Part shown: one piece after another, positions 43,656 to 55,060 of the stretch
Layout: every line of letters starts with the position of its first letter
How positions within the stretch are numbered: position 1 is the stretch's first letter
Assembly (NCBI RefSeq): GCF_032118995.1
Contig: NC_092661.1
Coordinates: forward strand, 14,243,506 to 14,307,505
Source: Asterias amurensis
Taxonomy: Eukaryota > Echinodermata > Asteroidea > Forcipulatida > Asteriidae
DNA length: 64,000 bases
Direction of reading: 5' to 3'
Made by a program: the position numbers and the translations under genes
Notes under the pieces: model-generated
The model's database searches: none
What the model was told of the DNA's origin: nothing
Seen by the model: only the letters and a program-made list of their open reading frames with translations

Positions 43656-45205
43656 GAGGCACTAATCTGCCCTCAACCGTCACCCCACCCTGACTGAATG
43701 GTGAGGCACTAAGTTGCCTTCAAACATCACCACCATTCTTCCTACATGTAGTCCTGGTGAGTGGTGAGGCACTAATTTGCTTTCAACTGTCACCACCACC
43801 AATACTTGTTCATGCTAGATCTCATAGAAAGGTGAGGCACTACTTTGCTCTCAACCATCACCACCACCCTTCCTAGACTTTCTAGATCTCAAAGAATGGT
43901 GAGGCACTACTTTGCCCTCATCGTCACCACCACCCTTCCTAGTCCTTCTAGATCTCATAGAATGGTGAGGCACTACTTTGCCCTCAACCGTCACCACCAC
44001 CCTTCCTAGTCCTTCTAGATCTCATAGAATGGTGAGGCACTACTTTGCCCGTCACCACCACCTTTCCTAGTCCTTCTAGATCTCATAGAATGGTGAGGCA
44101 CTACTTTGCCCTCAACCATCACCACCACCCTCCCTATTCCTTCTAGATCTCATAGAATGGTGAGGCACTACTTTGCCCTCAACCATCACCACCACCCTTT
44201 CTAGTCCTTCTAGATCTCATAGAATGGTGAGGCACTACTTTGCCCTCAACCGTCACCACCACCCTCCACAGTCCTTCTAGATCTCATAGAATGGTGAGGC
44301 ACTACTTTGCCCTCAACCATCACCACCACCCTTCCTAGTCCTTCTAGATCTCATAGAATGGTGAGGCACTACTTTGCCCTCAACCATCACCACCACCCTC
44401 CCTAGTCCTTCTAGATCTCATAGAATGGTGAGGCACTACTTTGCCCTCAACCGTCACCCCCACCCTTCCTAGTCCTTCTAGATCTCATAGAATGGTGAGG
44501 TACTACTTTGCCCTCAACCATCACCACCACCCTTTCTAGTCCTTCTAGATCTCACAGAATGGTGAGGCACTACTTTGCTCTCAACCATCACCACCACTCT
44601 CTGAGTCCTTAAAAATGGTGGGGCAGTACTCTGCCCTCAACCGTCACCACCACCCTTCCTAGTCCTTCTAGATCTCATAGAATGGTGAGGTACTACTTTG
44701 CCCTCAACCATCACCACCACCCTTTCTAGTCCTTCTAGATCTCACAGAATGGTGAGGCACTACTTTGCTCTCAACCATCACCACCACTCTCTGAGTCCTT
44801 AAAAATGGTGAGGCAGTACTCTGCCCTCAACCGTCACCACCACCCTTCCTAGTCCTTTTAGATCTCATAGAATGGTGAGGCACTACTTTGCCCTCAACCG
44901 TCACCACCACCATTACCTATTCATGCTAGGGTTCATAAAATGATGAGGCACTACTTCAACCGTCACTACCACCCTCCCTAGTCCTTCCAGATCTCACTGA
45001 TTGGTAAGGTACATGTACTACTTTGCCTTCAACCGTCACCACCACCAATACTTATTCACGCTAGATCTCATAGAATGGTGAGGCACTAATTTGCCATCAA
45101 CCGTCACCACCACCAATACTTAGTCATGCTAGATCTCATAGAATGGTGAGGCACTAATCTGCCCTCAACCGTCACCCCACCCTGAATGGTGAGGCACTAA
45201 TTTGT
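43656..45205. repeat. 67-bp minisatellite, ~23 units, with a 190-bp higher-order repeat
   Basis: The unit is about GGTGAGGCACTACTTTGCCC, TCAACCGTCACCACCACCCT, TCCTAGTCCTTCTAGATCTC, ATAGAAT. The central units are most alike; edge units are more diverged and shorter. Around 44494-44870 a three-unit block (67+67+56) is repeated at a 190-bp period. No frame persists because 67 is not a multiple of three. Confidence 0.95.
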
Positions 45206-45721
45206 TCAAAGGTAGTTTCTACCATCGAAAATATATTGCTAGTGGCTATGTAAAAACATGTTTTTGAATGCAATGAACATTTTTAAAGGTTTCAGGCTGC
45301 TCTTCTCCTTAAGATTGATATTGAAAAATGTTGGAAAACCACTAGGGCATTATTATGGACTATAAAAAAAATCAGGACAATGTCAAACTCTTGTTTACAT
45401 AGTTCTTTAAAACTTTGAGCAAATTCAATCAACTCTATTTGAACACAATATGCCTCATCTGAAAAGTACATTTTTCCCTAAATAATAACATTTGGTCAAG
45501 CATTTATTCCAACACTGAGAGTAACTTCTGGTATCACAAACTGAACCAATCTTTAGAATTACATTTATATTTATACATGTGTAATTAACATGGATACCTC
45601 AATTTTGAAATTTATGTGTCTAGTCAACAAACTATTCAGTCTAACTGTGTTCCTGTAATGTACTTATATGGAGTTGTAGGACATGGTGGGTAGAGTGCAT
45701 TTCATAAAAGAGTTTTGCATC
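45206..45721. other. Spacer, nothing recognised
   Basis: AT-rich, no gene or repeat seen. Confidence 0.5.
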
Positions 45722-46116
45722 ATTAAAGGCATTGGACACTATGTATTGGTAATTACTCAAAATAATTATTAGCATAAAACCTTTCTTGGTGACGAGTATT
45801 GGGGAGAGGTTGATGGTATAAAATATCGTGAGAAATGGCCCCCTCTGAAGTGCCATAGTTTTCGAGAAAGAAGTAATTTTCCACAAATTTGATTTCGAGA
45901 CATCATATTTAGAACTTGAGGTCTCAAAATCAACCATCTAAACACGCACACAACTTCGTGTGATAAGGGTGTTTTTTTTCTTTCATTATTATCTCGCAAG
46001 TTCGATGACCAATTGAGCTCAATTTTCACAGGTTTGTCATTTTATGCATATGCTGAGATACACCAACTGTAAAGGCTAGTCTTTGACAATTACCATTAGT
46101 GTCCAGTGTCTTTAAA
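45722..46116 (+). repeat. TTAA-ended MITE, family A
   Basis: ATTAAAGGCATTGGACACTA at the left (with a 4-base insertion, TGTA, just inside) and AGTGTCCAGTGTCTTTAAAG at the right. Confidence 0.9.
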
Positions 46117-46605
46117 GTTAAAACCTAGTCGGGGGAAAAAAATAATGGTTCTTTCCAAATATGATTAAAGATTGAAAGAAAGCTTATGGTATTCATTTGT
46201 TGATGTTTTTTTGAAATCGACATAATATGTACAAAACAAAACAATATGTAATCGGTAAATGTCCTGTTTTGACAAAAAGCAACACATATTTCAACGTTTG
46301 CTATATTTCTTTTCTTACAAGTTTTGAAAGCTGGAGGATTGAGAGAAATAGTCTCTTCCATAAGCCAGTGACATACCATGTCTTTAGTATAATTATCCAA
46401 CTGTTTTTATTGCGTACATAGTTTCTTATGGTTTCATTACCATACAAACAAATCAGCAGCCACAAGGCTATAGTAGTTTGTCAGAATCTCTCAGGTTAGT
46501 TTATTTTGCAAAAGCTGCTGGGATTATATCGAATGGTCTTTTGCCAACAAACTAATCTCGCCATAAATTTTCAGTAACCACTCATTGATACTGGCTGCAA
46601 CTTAA
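46117..46605. other. Spacer, nothing recognised
   Basis: AT-rich, no gene or repeat seen. Confidence 0.5.
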
Positions 46606-46995
46606 CTTAAAAGCAGTGGACACTATTGGTATTTACTCAAAATAATTATTAGCATAAAACCTTTCTTGGTGACGAGTAATGGGGAGAGGTTGATGGTATA
46701 AAACATTGTGAGAAACGGCTCCCTCTGAAGTGACATAGTTTTCGAGAAAGAAGTAATTTTCCACAAATTTGATTTCAAGACCTCAAATTTAGAACTTGAG
46801 GTCTCGAAATCGACCATCTAAATGCATACAACTTCGTGTGACAAGGGTGTTTTTTTCTTTCATTATTATCTCGCAAGTTCGATGACCGATTGAGCTCAAA
46901 TCTTCACAGGTTTGTTATTTTATGCATATGTTGAGATACACCAACTGTGAAGGCTAGTCTATGACAATATTACCAATAGTGTCCACTGCCTTTAA
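46606..46995 (+). repeat. TTAA-ended MITE, family A
   Basis: CTTAAAAGCAGTGGACACTA at the left, AGTGTCCACTGCCTTTAACT at the right. Shares the AACTGTGAAGGCTAGTC variant with the copy at 47679. Confidence 0.9.
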
Positions 46996-47033
46996 CTAGC
47001 AAGCCAAATAATTCCTGGGTAGTTACCATACTC

Positions 47034-47061
47034 GGAGGGGGGCGGGGGGGGGGGGGGGTGT
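47034..47061. repeat. Poly-G tract
   Basis: GGAGGGGGGCG followed by a run of 14 G. Likely length-variable and G-quadruplex-prone. Confidence 0.85.
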
Positions 47062-47155
47062 TAATCAAAGCATTGTTTTTATTCTCTGGGGTGGGGGATG
47101 CAAGGCCATTGATACTTGATGATTATGCCCTTATTCAGGAAACAGTGTAAAATGG

Positions 47156-47653
47156 TTTAAACAGCCAACAGAGGATGATCTCAAATATATAGATATTACA
47201 GTTTTCTAATAGCATCAGTCCATAGGAAACATAAAAAAATATAATGAGTCTCTTACCTCACGGTAAAACATGGTAAAAATGGGTTTCTCCAGAACGCTTC
47301 AAACAAAATTTCTGAAAAATGCGACAAAGGAATCGTGACGTCAGTGGCGGCTATTTTTATGTGGAAAATAGCGCCCTCAGGTTGCCAAAGCTGGAGAACT
47401 GTGTTCAAACCCAATTAGGGGAAAATTGTCACTGGTGTCAAGGGGTCATTATAATAGATAAGCCGTTCTTGACTCTCGACTGAAAAGGCCGCGCAGCCGG
47501 GTGCATTTTTGACTCGAGTTATTTATTACTAAATGCAAATTTTGAGAGTAAAAATGGTTATTAACCGGGATCAACGATGTCTATTTGGCCATAAAAAGGC
47601 ACTAAAAAGGTAACAGTTGAAATATTGAGATCATCCTTTATTGGCTGTTTAAA
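47156..47653. mobile_element. TTAA-ended MITE with ~32-bp inverted ends and a CRE
   Basis: Left TTTAAACAGCCAACAGAGGA then TGATCTCAA; right TTGAGATCATCC then TTTATTGGCTGTTTAAA. About 498 bp, no transposase. A perfect TGACGTCA lies at 47336. Confidence 0.85.
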
Positions 47654-47678
47654 GTAAAACAACTAGTCCTGGTGTCAC

Positions 47679-48063
47679 TTAAAGGCAGTGGACACTATGG
47701 GTAATTACTCAAAATAATTATTGGCATAAAACCTTTCTTGGTGACGAGTAATGGGGAGAGGTTGATGGTATAAAACGTTTTGAGAAACGGCTCCCTCTGA
47801 AGTGCCATAGTTTTCGTGAAAGAAGTAATTTTCAAAAATTTGATTTCGAGACCTCAAGTTTAGAACTTGAGGTCTCGAAATCAACCATCTAAACACACAC
47901 AAATACGTGTGACAAGGGTTATTTTTCTTTCATTATATCTCGCAACTTTGATGACCGATTGAGCTCAAATTTTCACAGGTTTGTTATTTTATGCATATGT
48001 TGAGATACACCAACTGTGAAGGCTAGTCTTTGACATTTACCAATAGTGTCCACTGCCTTTAAA
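47679..48063 (+). repeat. TTAA-ended MITE, family A
   Basis: CTTAAAGGCAGTGGACACTA at the left, AGTGTCCACTGCCTTTAAAT at the right; a long perfect central hairpin (GAGACCTCAAGTTTAGAACT and onward). Only 26 bp after the preceding MITE. Confidence 0.9.
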
Positions 48064-48640
48064 TTGAATGTAATACAATGAAACTCCATCTGAGAAAGAA
48101 CACTAAGTCAGTAAACTTCGACTTAAATAAATAGATCCATAATTTGTGAATTTCAACACATAAACAAATCAAGGACCTTAAAGCTAAAATGAAACAGTGT
48201 TCTGCAGAAACCCTGTTGTGAAAATAATGAACATTTGAAATGTTTGACTCAAACAACAGTATTGCGTCATTTTTGGGGGGTGCTAAGCTTGCAGACATAC
48301 ATTGATTGTATTTCCAAACAAGATATTCCATTTGGTTGTATTTGTTATGACATAGTTTGATTTGTTTGTGTGATGGCATTGTACTTATAGTATCTAAAAG
48401 GAAATGTACACTTTGGGAAATTTCTGTTTTCTTAACAAGTTAAGAAACAGTATATAGAAATGTCTTGGTTTCTTCTTTCAATGCTGCTGTTTGACTTTTC
48501 AAAATAAATCCCTTGTTTTCAATTATAAATCAAATAATATACCAATCTGCAATTATAATATCTATTGGTGAATGCATCTACACAGCGCACCCCTGTACAG
48601 CTAGTTCAGTGTGTAGTTGTCTTGCAGTATTATCCAGTCA
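48064..48640. other. Spacer, nothing recognised
   Basis: No gene seen; AT-rich. Confidence 0.5.
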
Positions 48641-49045
48641 ATGCAGTCAAGTGAGTTACTCTAAAAGTTGGGGTTAGGAATAACATCAATGTTTAGGATA
48701 AACAATAAATTGTCTTGCAGTTAATTGGTTACTTGGAAATTGTGCTGGATAACTTGAAAAAAGGTGGGATTGTTTTTTAAGAAGTCAAACCATGGCAAGT
48801 ATTATTTGTTCATTGCAGTCAAGTGAGTTATTCTAAAAGTTGGGGTTAAGAATAACTTCAATGTTTAGGATCAACAGATCTTGTCAAACACAAACTGATA
48901 GTTTACCCAAAGTGGAAGTTTCATAATAGTCAAGTGAGTTACTCTAAAAGTTGGGGTTAGGAATAACTTCAATGTTTAGGATAAACAGATCTTGGCATAC
49001 ACAAACTGATAGTTTACCCAAAGTGTAAGTTTCCTGTTAGAGATT
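48641..49045. repeat. Three spaced direct repeats
   Basis: GTCAAGTGAGTTACTCTAAA then AGTTGGGGTTAGGAATAAC starts at 48646, 48818 and 48929 (spacings 172 and 111). The last two also share a longer tail, CACAAACTGATAGTTTACCC. Confidence 0.9.
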
Positions 49046-49334
49046 TTTCTTTCATGGCATGTCTAGTACAGTGTAAGCGAAATGTTATCAAGTATCCATT
49101 ATAAGACAACAGCATCTTCAGAAACTTTAACCCATGAGGTAGTTTGTACAATTAACATACTTTTGATGTGACGGAAAAGGCGATGGTTTTTATCAACACA
49201 TGGAGTTGTAAGGATAAACACAACATAGCAATGGTTATCAGATGGTGATCGTGAAGGAGATATAAGAAGAGTTATAATTAGCTCAAGTGTACTTTATGAA
49301 ATTAGTGTACATGATGCAGAATATGTAAGGAGTG

Positions 49335-49803
49335 GTCAATGGCTGGATTTGTTAGCTTGCGGCGAGGGTCGTCGGAAAAATGAGTCCAACTCTGACTCTG
49401 AATAGTCAAAATAAACAAAGGAGGTACATGTAGTGTACATTAATGGAGAAGTAGAAGGAGCAGGCAGTAACTGGATTTGTTACCTTGCGGCGAGGGTCGT
49501 CGGAAAAATGAATCCAACCCTGACTCTGAATAGTCAAAATAAACAAAGGAGGTACATGTAGTGTACATTAATGGAGAAGTAGAAGGAGCAGGCAGTAACT
49601 GGATTTGTTACCTTGCGGCGAGGGTCGTTGGAGAAATGAGTCCAACTCTGACTCTGAATAGTCAAAATAAACAAAGGAGGTACATGTAGTGTACATTAAT
49701 GGAGAAGTAGAAGGAGCAGGCAGTAACTGGATTTGTTACCTTGCGGCGAGGGTCGTCGGAAAAATGAGTCCAACCCTGACTCTGAATAGTCAAAATAATA
49801 GAA
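49335..49803. repeat. 128-bp tandem repeat, ~3.7 copies
   Basis: CTGGATTTGTTACCTTGCGG (first copy TTAGCTTGCGG) starts at 49343, 49471, 49599 and 49727. The middle copies are nearly identical (GGAGGTACATGTAGTGTACA inside). Units carry the CpG-rich phrase GCGGCGAGGGTCGTCGG. Confidence 0.95.
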
Positions 49804-50140
49804 GGAGGTTATTTAAGAGTATAAACAAGTCACTATAGACTCATTGATGTAAACAGTCCACCTTGTAAGGAAGATGTACTAAACGTACTATGTGTGGCAG
49901 TAACTGGGTTAGGATTCTTGCTGCGAAGGTTGTAAGAATGATTAATCCGACTTCTGGCTGCAAGCAGTCTATGAAAAATGTAGAAATAAGGAAACGTCGG
50001 TAACTGTGATTAGATTCTGCTGACTGGAAAAGATCTACATGAAAAGGAGATAGATTTATAGTGTGGAAACTAACTGGACTTGGATTCTTTGGCGGTGGCC
50101 ATATGAATAACTGGTCCGACCTGCTTCACTCTATGACTAA
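49804..50140. repeat. Decayed units flanking the 128-bp array
   Basis: GTAACTGGGTTAGGATTCTT with GCTGCGAAGG near 49900, GTAACTGTGATTAGATTCTG near 49998, and TAACTGGACTTGGATTCTTT with GGCGGTGG near 50069 follow the same order as the array unit but are much diverged. Confidence 0.6.
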
Positions 50141-51881
50141 AACCTGTATACGCAGCATTTATCCAGCCTTTGCCTTACTATTTGATGACCATTGCCTAAA
50201 ATGTTTGTTCAACAAATTGTTTCTAGCCAGACTCACTCTACAAAAGTTTCAAACAGACTTGATTATAGAAATTAAATTTCATGGAAGAAGGGGAGGGGAA
50301 CATGAAGGTGCAATGCTCACATAACACCTCTTTTCTCAGATAAATTTATCAGGAATGCATGGGGTGGGGTAGAAGATTGCAAAAACAATGTATAATTTGA
50401 ATGCATTTAGGGATAATATTTACCCATTTAGGTGTCTAAACTAACTGTTTCCACTGTACTGTACATGCCAAGCAAAGTTATCAAATTCAGTGTTTTTTTT
50501 TTTTTTTAATTATACAACATTTTTATAATATCCCAACAATTTGGGAATTAATTTTGAGCCCAGCAGCTGATGTGTGGTTAAGGTCCTTTTAAATTATATA
50601 AGAGACATGACATCAAATTGAAAACATTATTTTACAATCTCAAAAAGATAGTTCAAATTTAGTTTCTTAAGTCGAATCTAGAAGTTAACCCACAGATTCT
50701 TAAACATGTTTTTAGTGCTATCCTGGTCACATGTAACTTTAGGAACTTTGTAAGGGTAGCGGGTAGCTGGAGCTACTTCAGGATTGACGCTCCTGCCCAC
50801 GCAATGTTACAGGTCCACTTTCCCTCAGTGGTTCCACCTGGTTGGGCCCTCCCCAGGGTTACGGGTATATTGAGAAACTCATGACTAAGCAGTAAAGACG
50901 CCATTGCTGTACTTATTGAAAGGCGGATAAACATTTACAAAACCAAGTATAACAGACGGCTTGGAGAATATGGATAAGCATTTAACCGCTATCTGCTACA
51001 AATACTCAGAGAGGACATGGAACAACTTTAAATCAGAAAACTGACACTACCGCCATAATAGTCAGATTCTGACAAGAACCTCATCAGTTTTTACAAAGTA
51101 AGGAAGTGTTCCAACACAGGAAAGACTTGCCAATGATGCTTCAATATCTACAAGAAGCCCTGATGCAGGGAAAGATATTATAAATCAATGGAGGATATAT
51201 GCATCCATTGCTAACGGCCGATTGATGACGTATTTATCAGTCCTGTACTGCACCCAATCCAAGAACTGTTACCAAAAGAAACTTGTATCATGAGGAGACT
51301 TTATCCTGGAGTGCATTTACATTTTACAATAACAACGGAACCGTGACCAACAACCAATTGATTGACACTCAGTTGTATCAACAGAACTGCTATGCAATAT
51401 TGTGGATCGCTCCAATAACTATGGAACTGTTACTTACAACCAAAGGCGACTAAAAGGTATCAGAACGAAGTTTACACTCCGCTCTAGCCACAGAACTGTA
51501 GTGTTATCAAATACAACAGGAGACCGGTAAACTAACATCATCAAAAGTCTCTTTGAAACATGAGGAGGCTTCTAAAAAACTGCATATGGGACTCGGAATC
51601 ACAACAAACTTTACCAACAAAACTGTTATCAACAACCATGGCCCTTCAGATCATGATACTGGATAATTTCATGGAGTGGAATTATTGTGAACAAAATGGA
51701 ACAGGACTGGAATGTAAATGGAGGATTGTCCCTCCACTGTCCCACTTCACACCAGAGACTGCATTCCATCTACTCGGAAAATAATGTTGTAAAAATTATT
51801 ACATGCGTGTGACCAGGTGGCGGCTAAGATTTTGGTTTTAAATCCCCTATTGAACTGTTTGATTTTTTAAATATTTCTTTC
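50141..51881. other. Unresolved stretch, part exon-like
   Basis: From ~50860 to ~51780 the composition is less AT-rich than neighbours and a good acceptor-like CCCTCCCCAG occurs at ~50855, but no frame is sustained. AACTGTTA/CAACAACC phrases recur loosely every ~75-85 bp (51262, 51339, 51421, 51618), suggesting an old tandem array. Confidence 0.35.
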
Positions 51882-52103
51882 TTTTAAAGGGGAAGTCTGT
51901 AAAAACTTTGTTTAAAATTTTACAAATTAATAATAATGCTAATAATGGAGTGATGTTAATCGACATTATCCATAAGGTGCTCAGAGCAAAAGAGAACTTT
52001 TTTAAGGCAAGTATTGTTAATGCTCCGGGTTTCCAAGTGACATTTTTTGATAGAAAACAATTTATTGTCAATACACCCTGTTTAATTTGTACTTCCCCTT
52101 AAA
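51882..52103. mobile_element. TTAA-ended MITE, short (~220 bp)
   Basis: Left TTTTAAAGGGGAAGT; right ACTTCCCCTTAAAG, inverted ends around TTAA. AT-rich interior. Confidence 0.75.
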
Positions 52104-53552
52104 GGAAAAGAGAAATAACTAGACATTTAATTGGACCCTTATATTGGATTTACAGGTAGACTGAATAATTATGGTGACAGACGAAGCGCATTTTTTTTTG
52201 GGGGGGGGGGGCGGTGCGGTTAATTAAAATGTTATCTGTCATAAGTGATTCCTTTGAATTGGTTCGGTTTGTCCATAGTTTACTCATTCAGAAACATTTT
52301 GTTTAAAAGGAAATCTAAATTAAAGGAAAATAAGAGCAATCGTTTTGAATATTTATTCCATGAGGTACATCAATGCATTTAGGATAGTCTTAAATATAAT
52401 TTCCTTGAGAAAAGAACTAAAAATTACTACTTGAACACCCAGCAGGGTTGATACTTATTATTATTATTTGTTATTATTATTTATAATTAAAGAAATACCA
52501 AAGATCAAGATCATAACAAACATTGCACATTCACACACTGTTTTCAAATCCTAATTTCTGTTAATTTCCTATGGTGGTACATTCCTTGCCTTCCATCTTT
52601 ATGGATTACAATCTGTAACCCACTTTCAATTCTTCAAAAATGACATGGATTTGATTTCCTGTCCTGATGTTCTTCTTATATACCAAATTAAAAGGTTTCT
52701 TTTTTCTTCTGAACTCACTGACCTTTTTAAATATCCTGGTTTCCCAAACTAAAACGATTCCTTTTTCTTCTGAACTCACCGACATATTGATCTTAATTTC
52801 CTATCCTTTTTTAAATGCCCTGGTTGTTATTTAATTACTTCTTCTTCACCCTGGGGAGACCTCTCAGTGAAACACTGTTTTTCAGAGATTCCCAGTAACT
52901 ACAAACAAATATCAATTTTATTTAAGGTGGTCACTGACCTTGATCAAATTTCATTTCCAATCCTTTTTATTTCTGAACTGTCCAACTGTCTTGTTCTGGT
53001 TTAATTAACATGGTTTACTTTCCTCTTCTGAACTCACTGATCTATTAATTATATTCCAACGCCACTGACCTTTGATCGTGTTCTCACCGTCTTCGGAGCC
53101 ACTCTGTGTCAAAACATGTGATTGAGATTCATGCTTAGCATAAAACTGCAAATCTGCAATAATTATGTTACGAAGTGCAGTTAACCCTATAGAGCCATGG
53201 CTCCCACCACCAACCCCCCCCCCCCCCCCCCTAAAAAAAAAAGCATGGCAGACATCTTTGGAAGGCGTCTCATTTTGCGTCTCATTGGAAGGCTTTTTAA
53301 TTATATGCCAATTAAGTCTGTTTTAAGTCTTGCAAGGTAACTCCATTGCTACGTGAAAAGACTTTGTAGCAGTTTGATGATAGATAGATTACATAGATTG
53401 CATGTAGGCGAAAATCTTTGTTTATACATCATGTGTGGATACTGTTTCTGTTCACTGTTTAATTATAAGTGGATGATACATTGTATTTCTCAATTCACTG
53501 AGCTTTGATTTGTATTTCTCAAGTCACTGCGCTTTGATCATAATTATAAATA
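52104..53552. repeat. Spacer with degenerate repeats and G/C runs
   Basis: A poly-G run at 52199-52211 and a poly-C run at ~53214-53231. TTCTTCTGAACTCACTGA recurs near 52705, 52765 and 53022, with TCACTGAGCTTTGAT relatives near 53490 and 53520. An AT-rich (TTA)n tract lies near 52458-52480. Confidence 0.5.
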
Positions 53553-53966
53553 TTAGTAACTAGTTCTTATATATAGCATTTCACAATAGCGTCTCAATGA
53601 GCTGTACATAAGTGCCCTGGTCTTTCGGCCAATAACATTCCTTTAAGTCTCTCCTAACTCTCTGGGTAGTATACAATCCTGAGCTTCCCTATGGGGCTAG
53701 TGGCTTTTTCATACACAATACTAATCTCTACCCTCGCAGGTATCCATTTTTACCCCTGGGTGAAGAGAAGCAATTAAAGTAAGGCCAAAAGTGCCATGCT
53801 CGGGATTTGAACCCACAATCTGATGACTTAACCACCAGAACTTGAACTCCATGCTCTGACACCTGTTTCAGACAGGCTCGCCAGAGTCGCCCCAAACCAA
53901 AGAGATTAGGAGCATCTCTAGGGCGTCCCAAGTTTATTTTGGTTTCAGACAGGCGAACTTAACATC
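53553..53966 (-). mobile_element. tRNA-derived SINE (second subfamily), inverse of 42645-43048
   Basis: The minus strand reads GTTAAGTTCGCCTGTCTG, GAAACAGGTGTCAGAGCAT, TGGTGGTTAAGTCATCA (A-box region), GGTTCAAATCC (B box), CTTCACCCAGGGGTAAAA, ending AAGAACTAGTTACTAAT. The better preserved of the two copies. Confidence 0.9.
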
Positions 53967-55060
53967 AGAGTTGATCTTTCGACTTCTAGTGTGTCCAGTA
54001 GCTCCTAGCTGTTTGAGATGTCAAACTTTTCATAGACTTAATTCAGAATTTAGTTGGATGCACCTGTCTGAACTGGGCCATGACACCTAATGAAGTTGTC
54101 ACCAATCTCACAAAGGGCTAAGCCCCCCTGCAGCCAAATCGTACATGTTAGGAGATTAAACCGCATTTGAAGTTAAACTAATTTGAAATTACTGGTTTGT
54201 AGACTATTCACTTTTTAATCTTTTAAAATGTTTACATATCAGTGAAGGAAGTCCTAAATTAATTTGGTCCATAACAGTTTAATTGATGAGTGATTATTAA
54301 ATTACAAAATTTGTCCCTTCGTGAAAACTGTACAAAATGTGGTCTGTGGCAGCGGCGTGTTGTGCGTAAAGTTTTTTGGCAAAAGCGGGAGCATACGTTA
54401 GTGAAAATGCAAATCTGGGTTGTGACAGTTTTTCACCCTGTCATAAAACATTGTAGGTAAAGTTTTTTGGCACCTTGTGACAATGCAAAACTGGAGCATT
54501 TATGTTCGCGCTGTGGCAGCCGTTACTTCAATGTGGGCGCACGATAAAAAAGTTGTTCTCTCTTCATGAAAGCGCAATTTCAAGTTCTTGATGTTTTTGT
54601 TTTTCAGTTTTTGTTAATGGTCCCTATTTTTATAAAATTTAGATACCGGCATCTAAATCAAACCCACCCAAAAAGGTCAAACATTTATATTTTTTTTCTT
54701 CTTTGATTTTTCATGTTTTTGGCCCTTCATGAACTTGCTGACGATGTGTTGATTCTATTTGTCAAGTCACTGAGCTTTTGATCATGTCTGGATACTTTTG
54801 CTGAAGTTTCGATAGGATACAAAACATGCAGATATGAAGATTGCTTTTACATGCAGTTTATTTATTTGCAACTTCAGTTTATGCTTTTACATGCATTTTA
54901 TTTATTGGCAACCTCAATATAAAATCTGAACAATAAAATCAAGGGCTCAAATTTAAGACAGTGTTTTTAAGAAATATGGCCAGTAAAATAACGACCATTA
55001 AGTCTGTTTTAAGTCTTGCAAGGTAACTCCAATGCTACGTGAAAAGACTTTGTAATTATA
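53967..55060. repeat. Spacer with two dispersed repeat pieces
   Basis: 54310-54600 resembles the GTGAAAACTG/GCAGCG repeat of 14085 and 41700. 54997-55060 (ATTAAGTCTGTTTTAAGTCT onward) is a near-identical copy of 53311-53370, 1686 bp away. Confidence 0.6.

Noticed and set aside
43656-45205. CRISPR-like array
   Set aside because: Units are contiguous tandem repeats without unique spacers, in a eukaryotic sequence.
16582-47902. A recurring ~60-aa peptide (with AFRWLISRPQ and NLRSRNQ) at several places on both strands
   Set aside because: It falls inside family A MITE copies (16582, 24142, 31637, 45769, 47705); its recurrence comes from the DNA repeat, not from a gene family.
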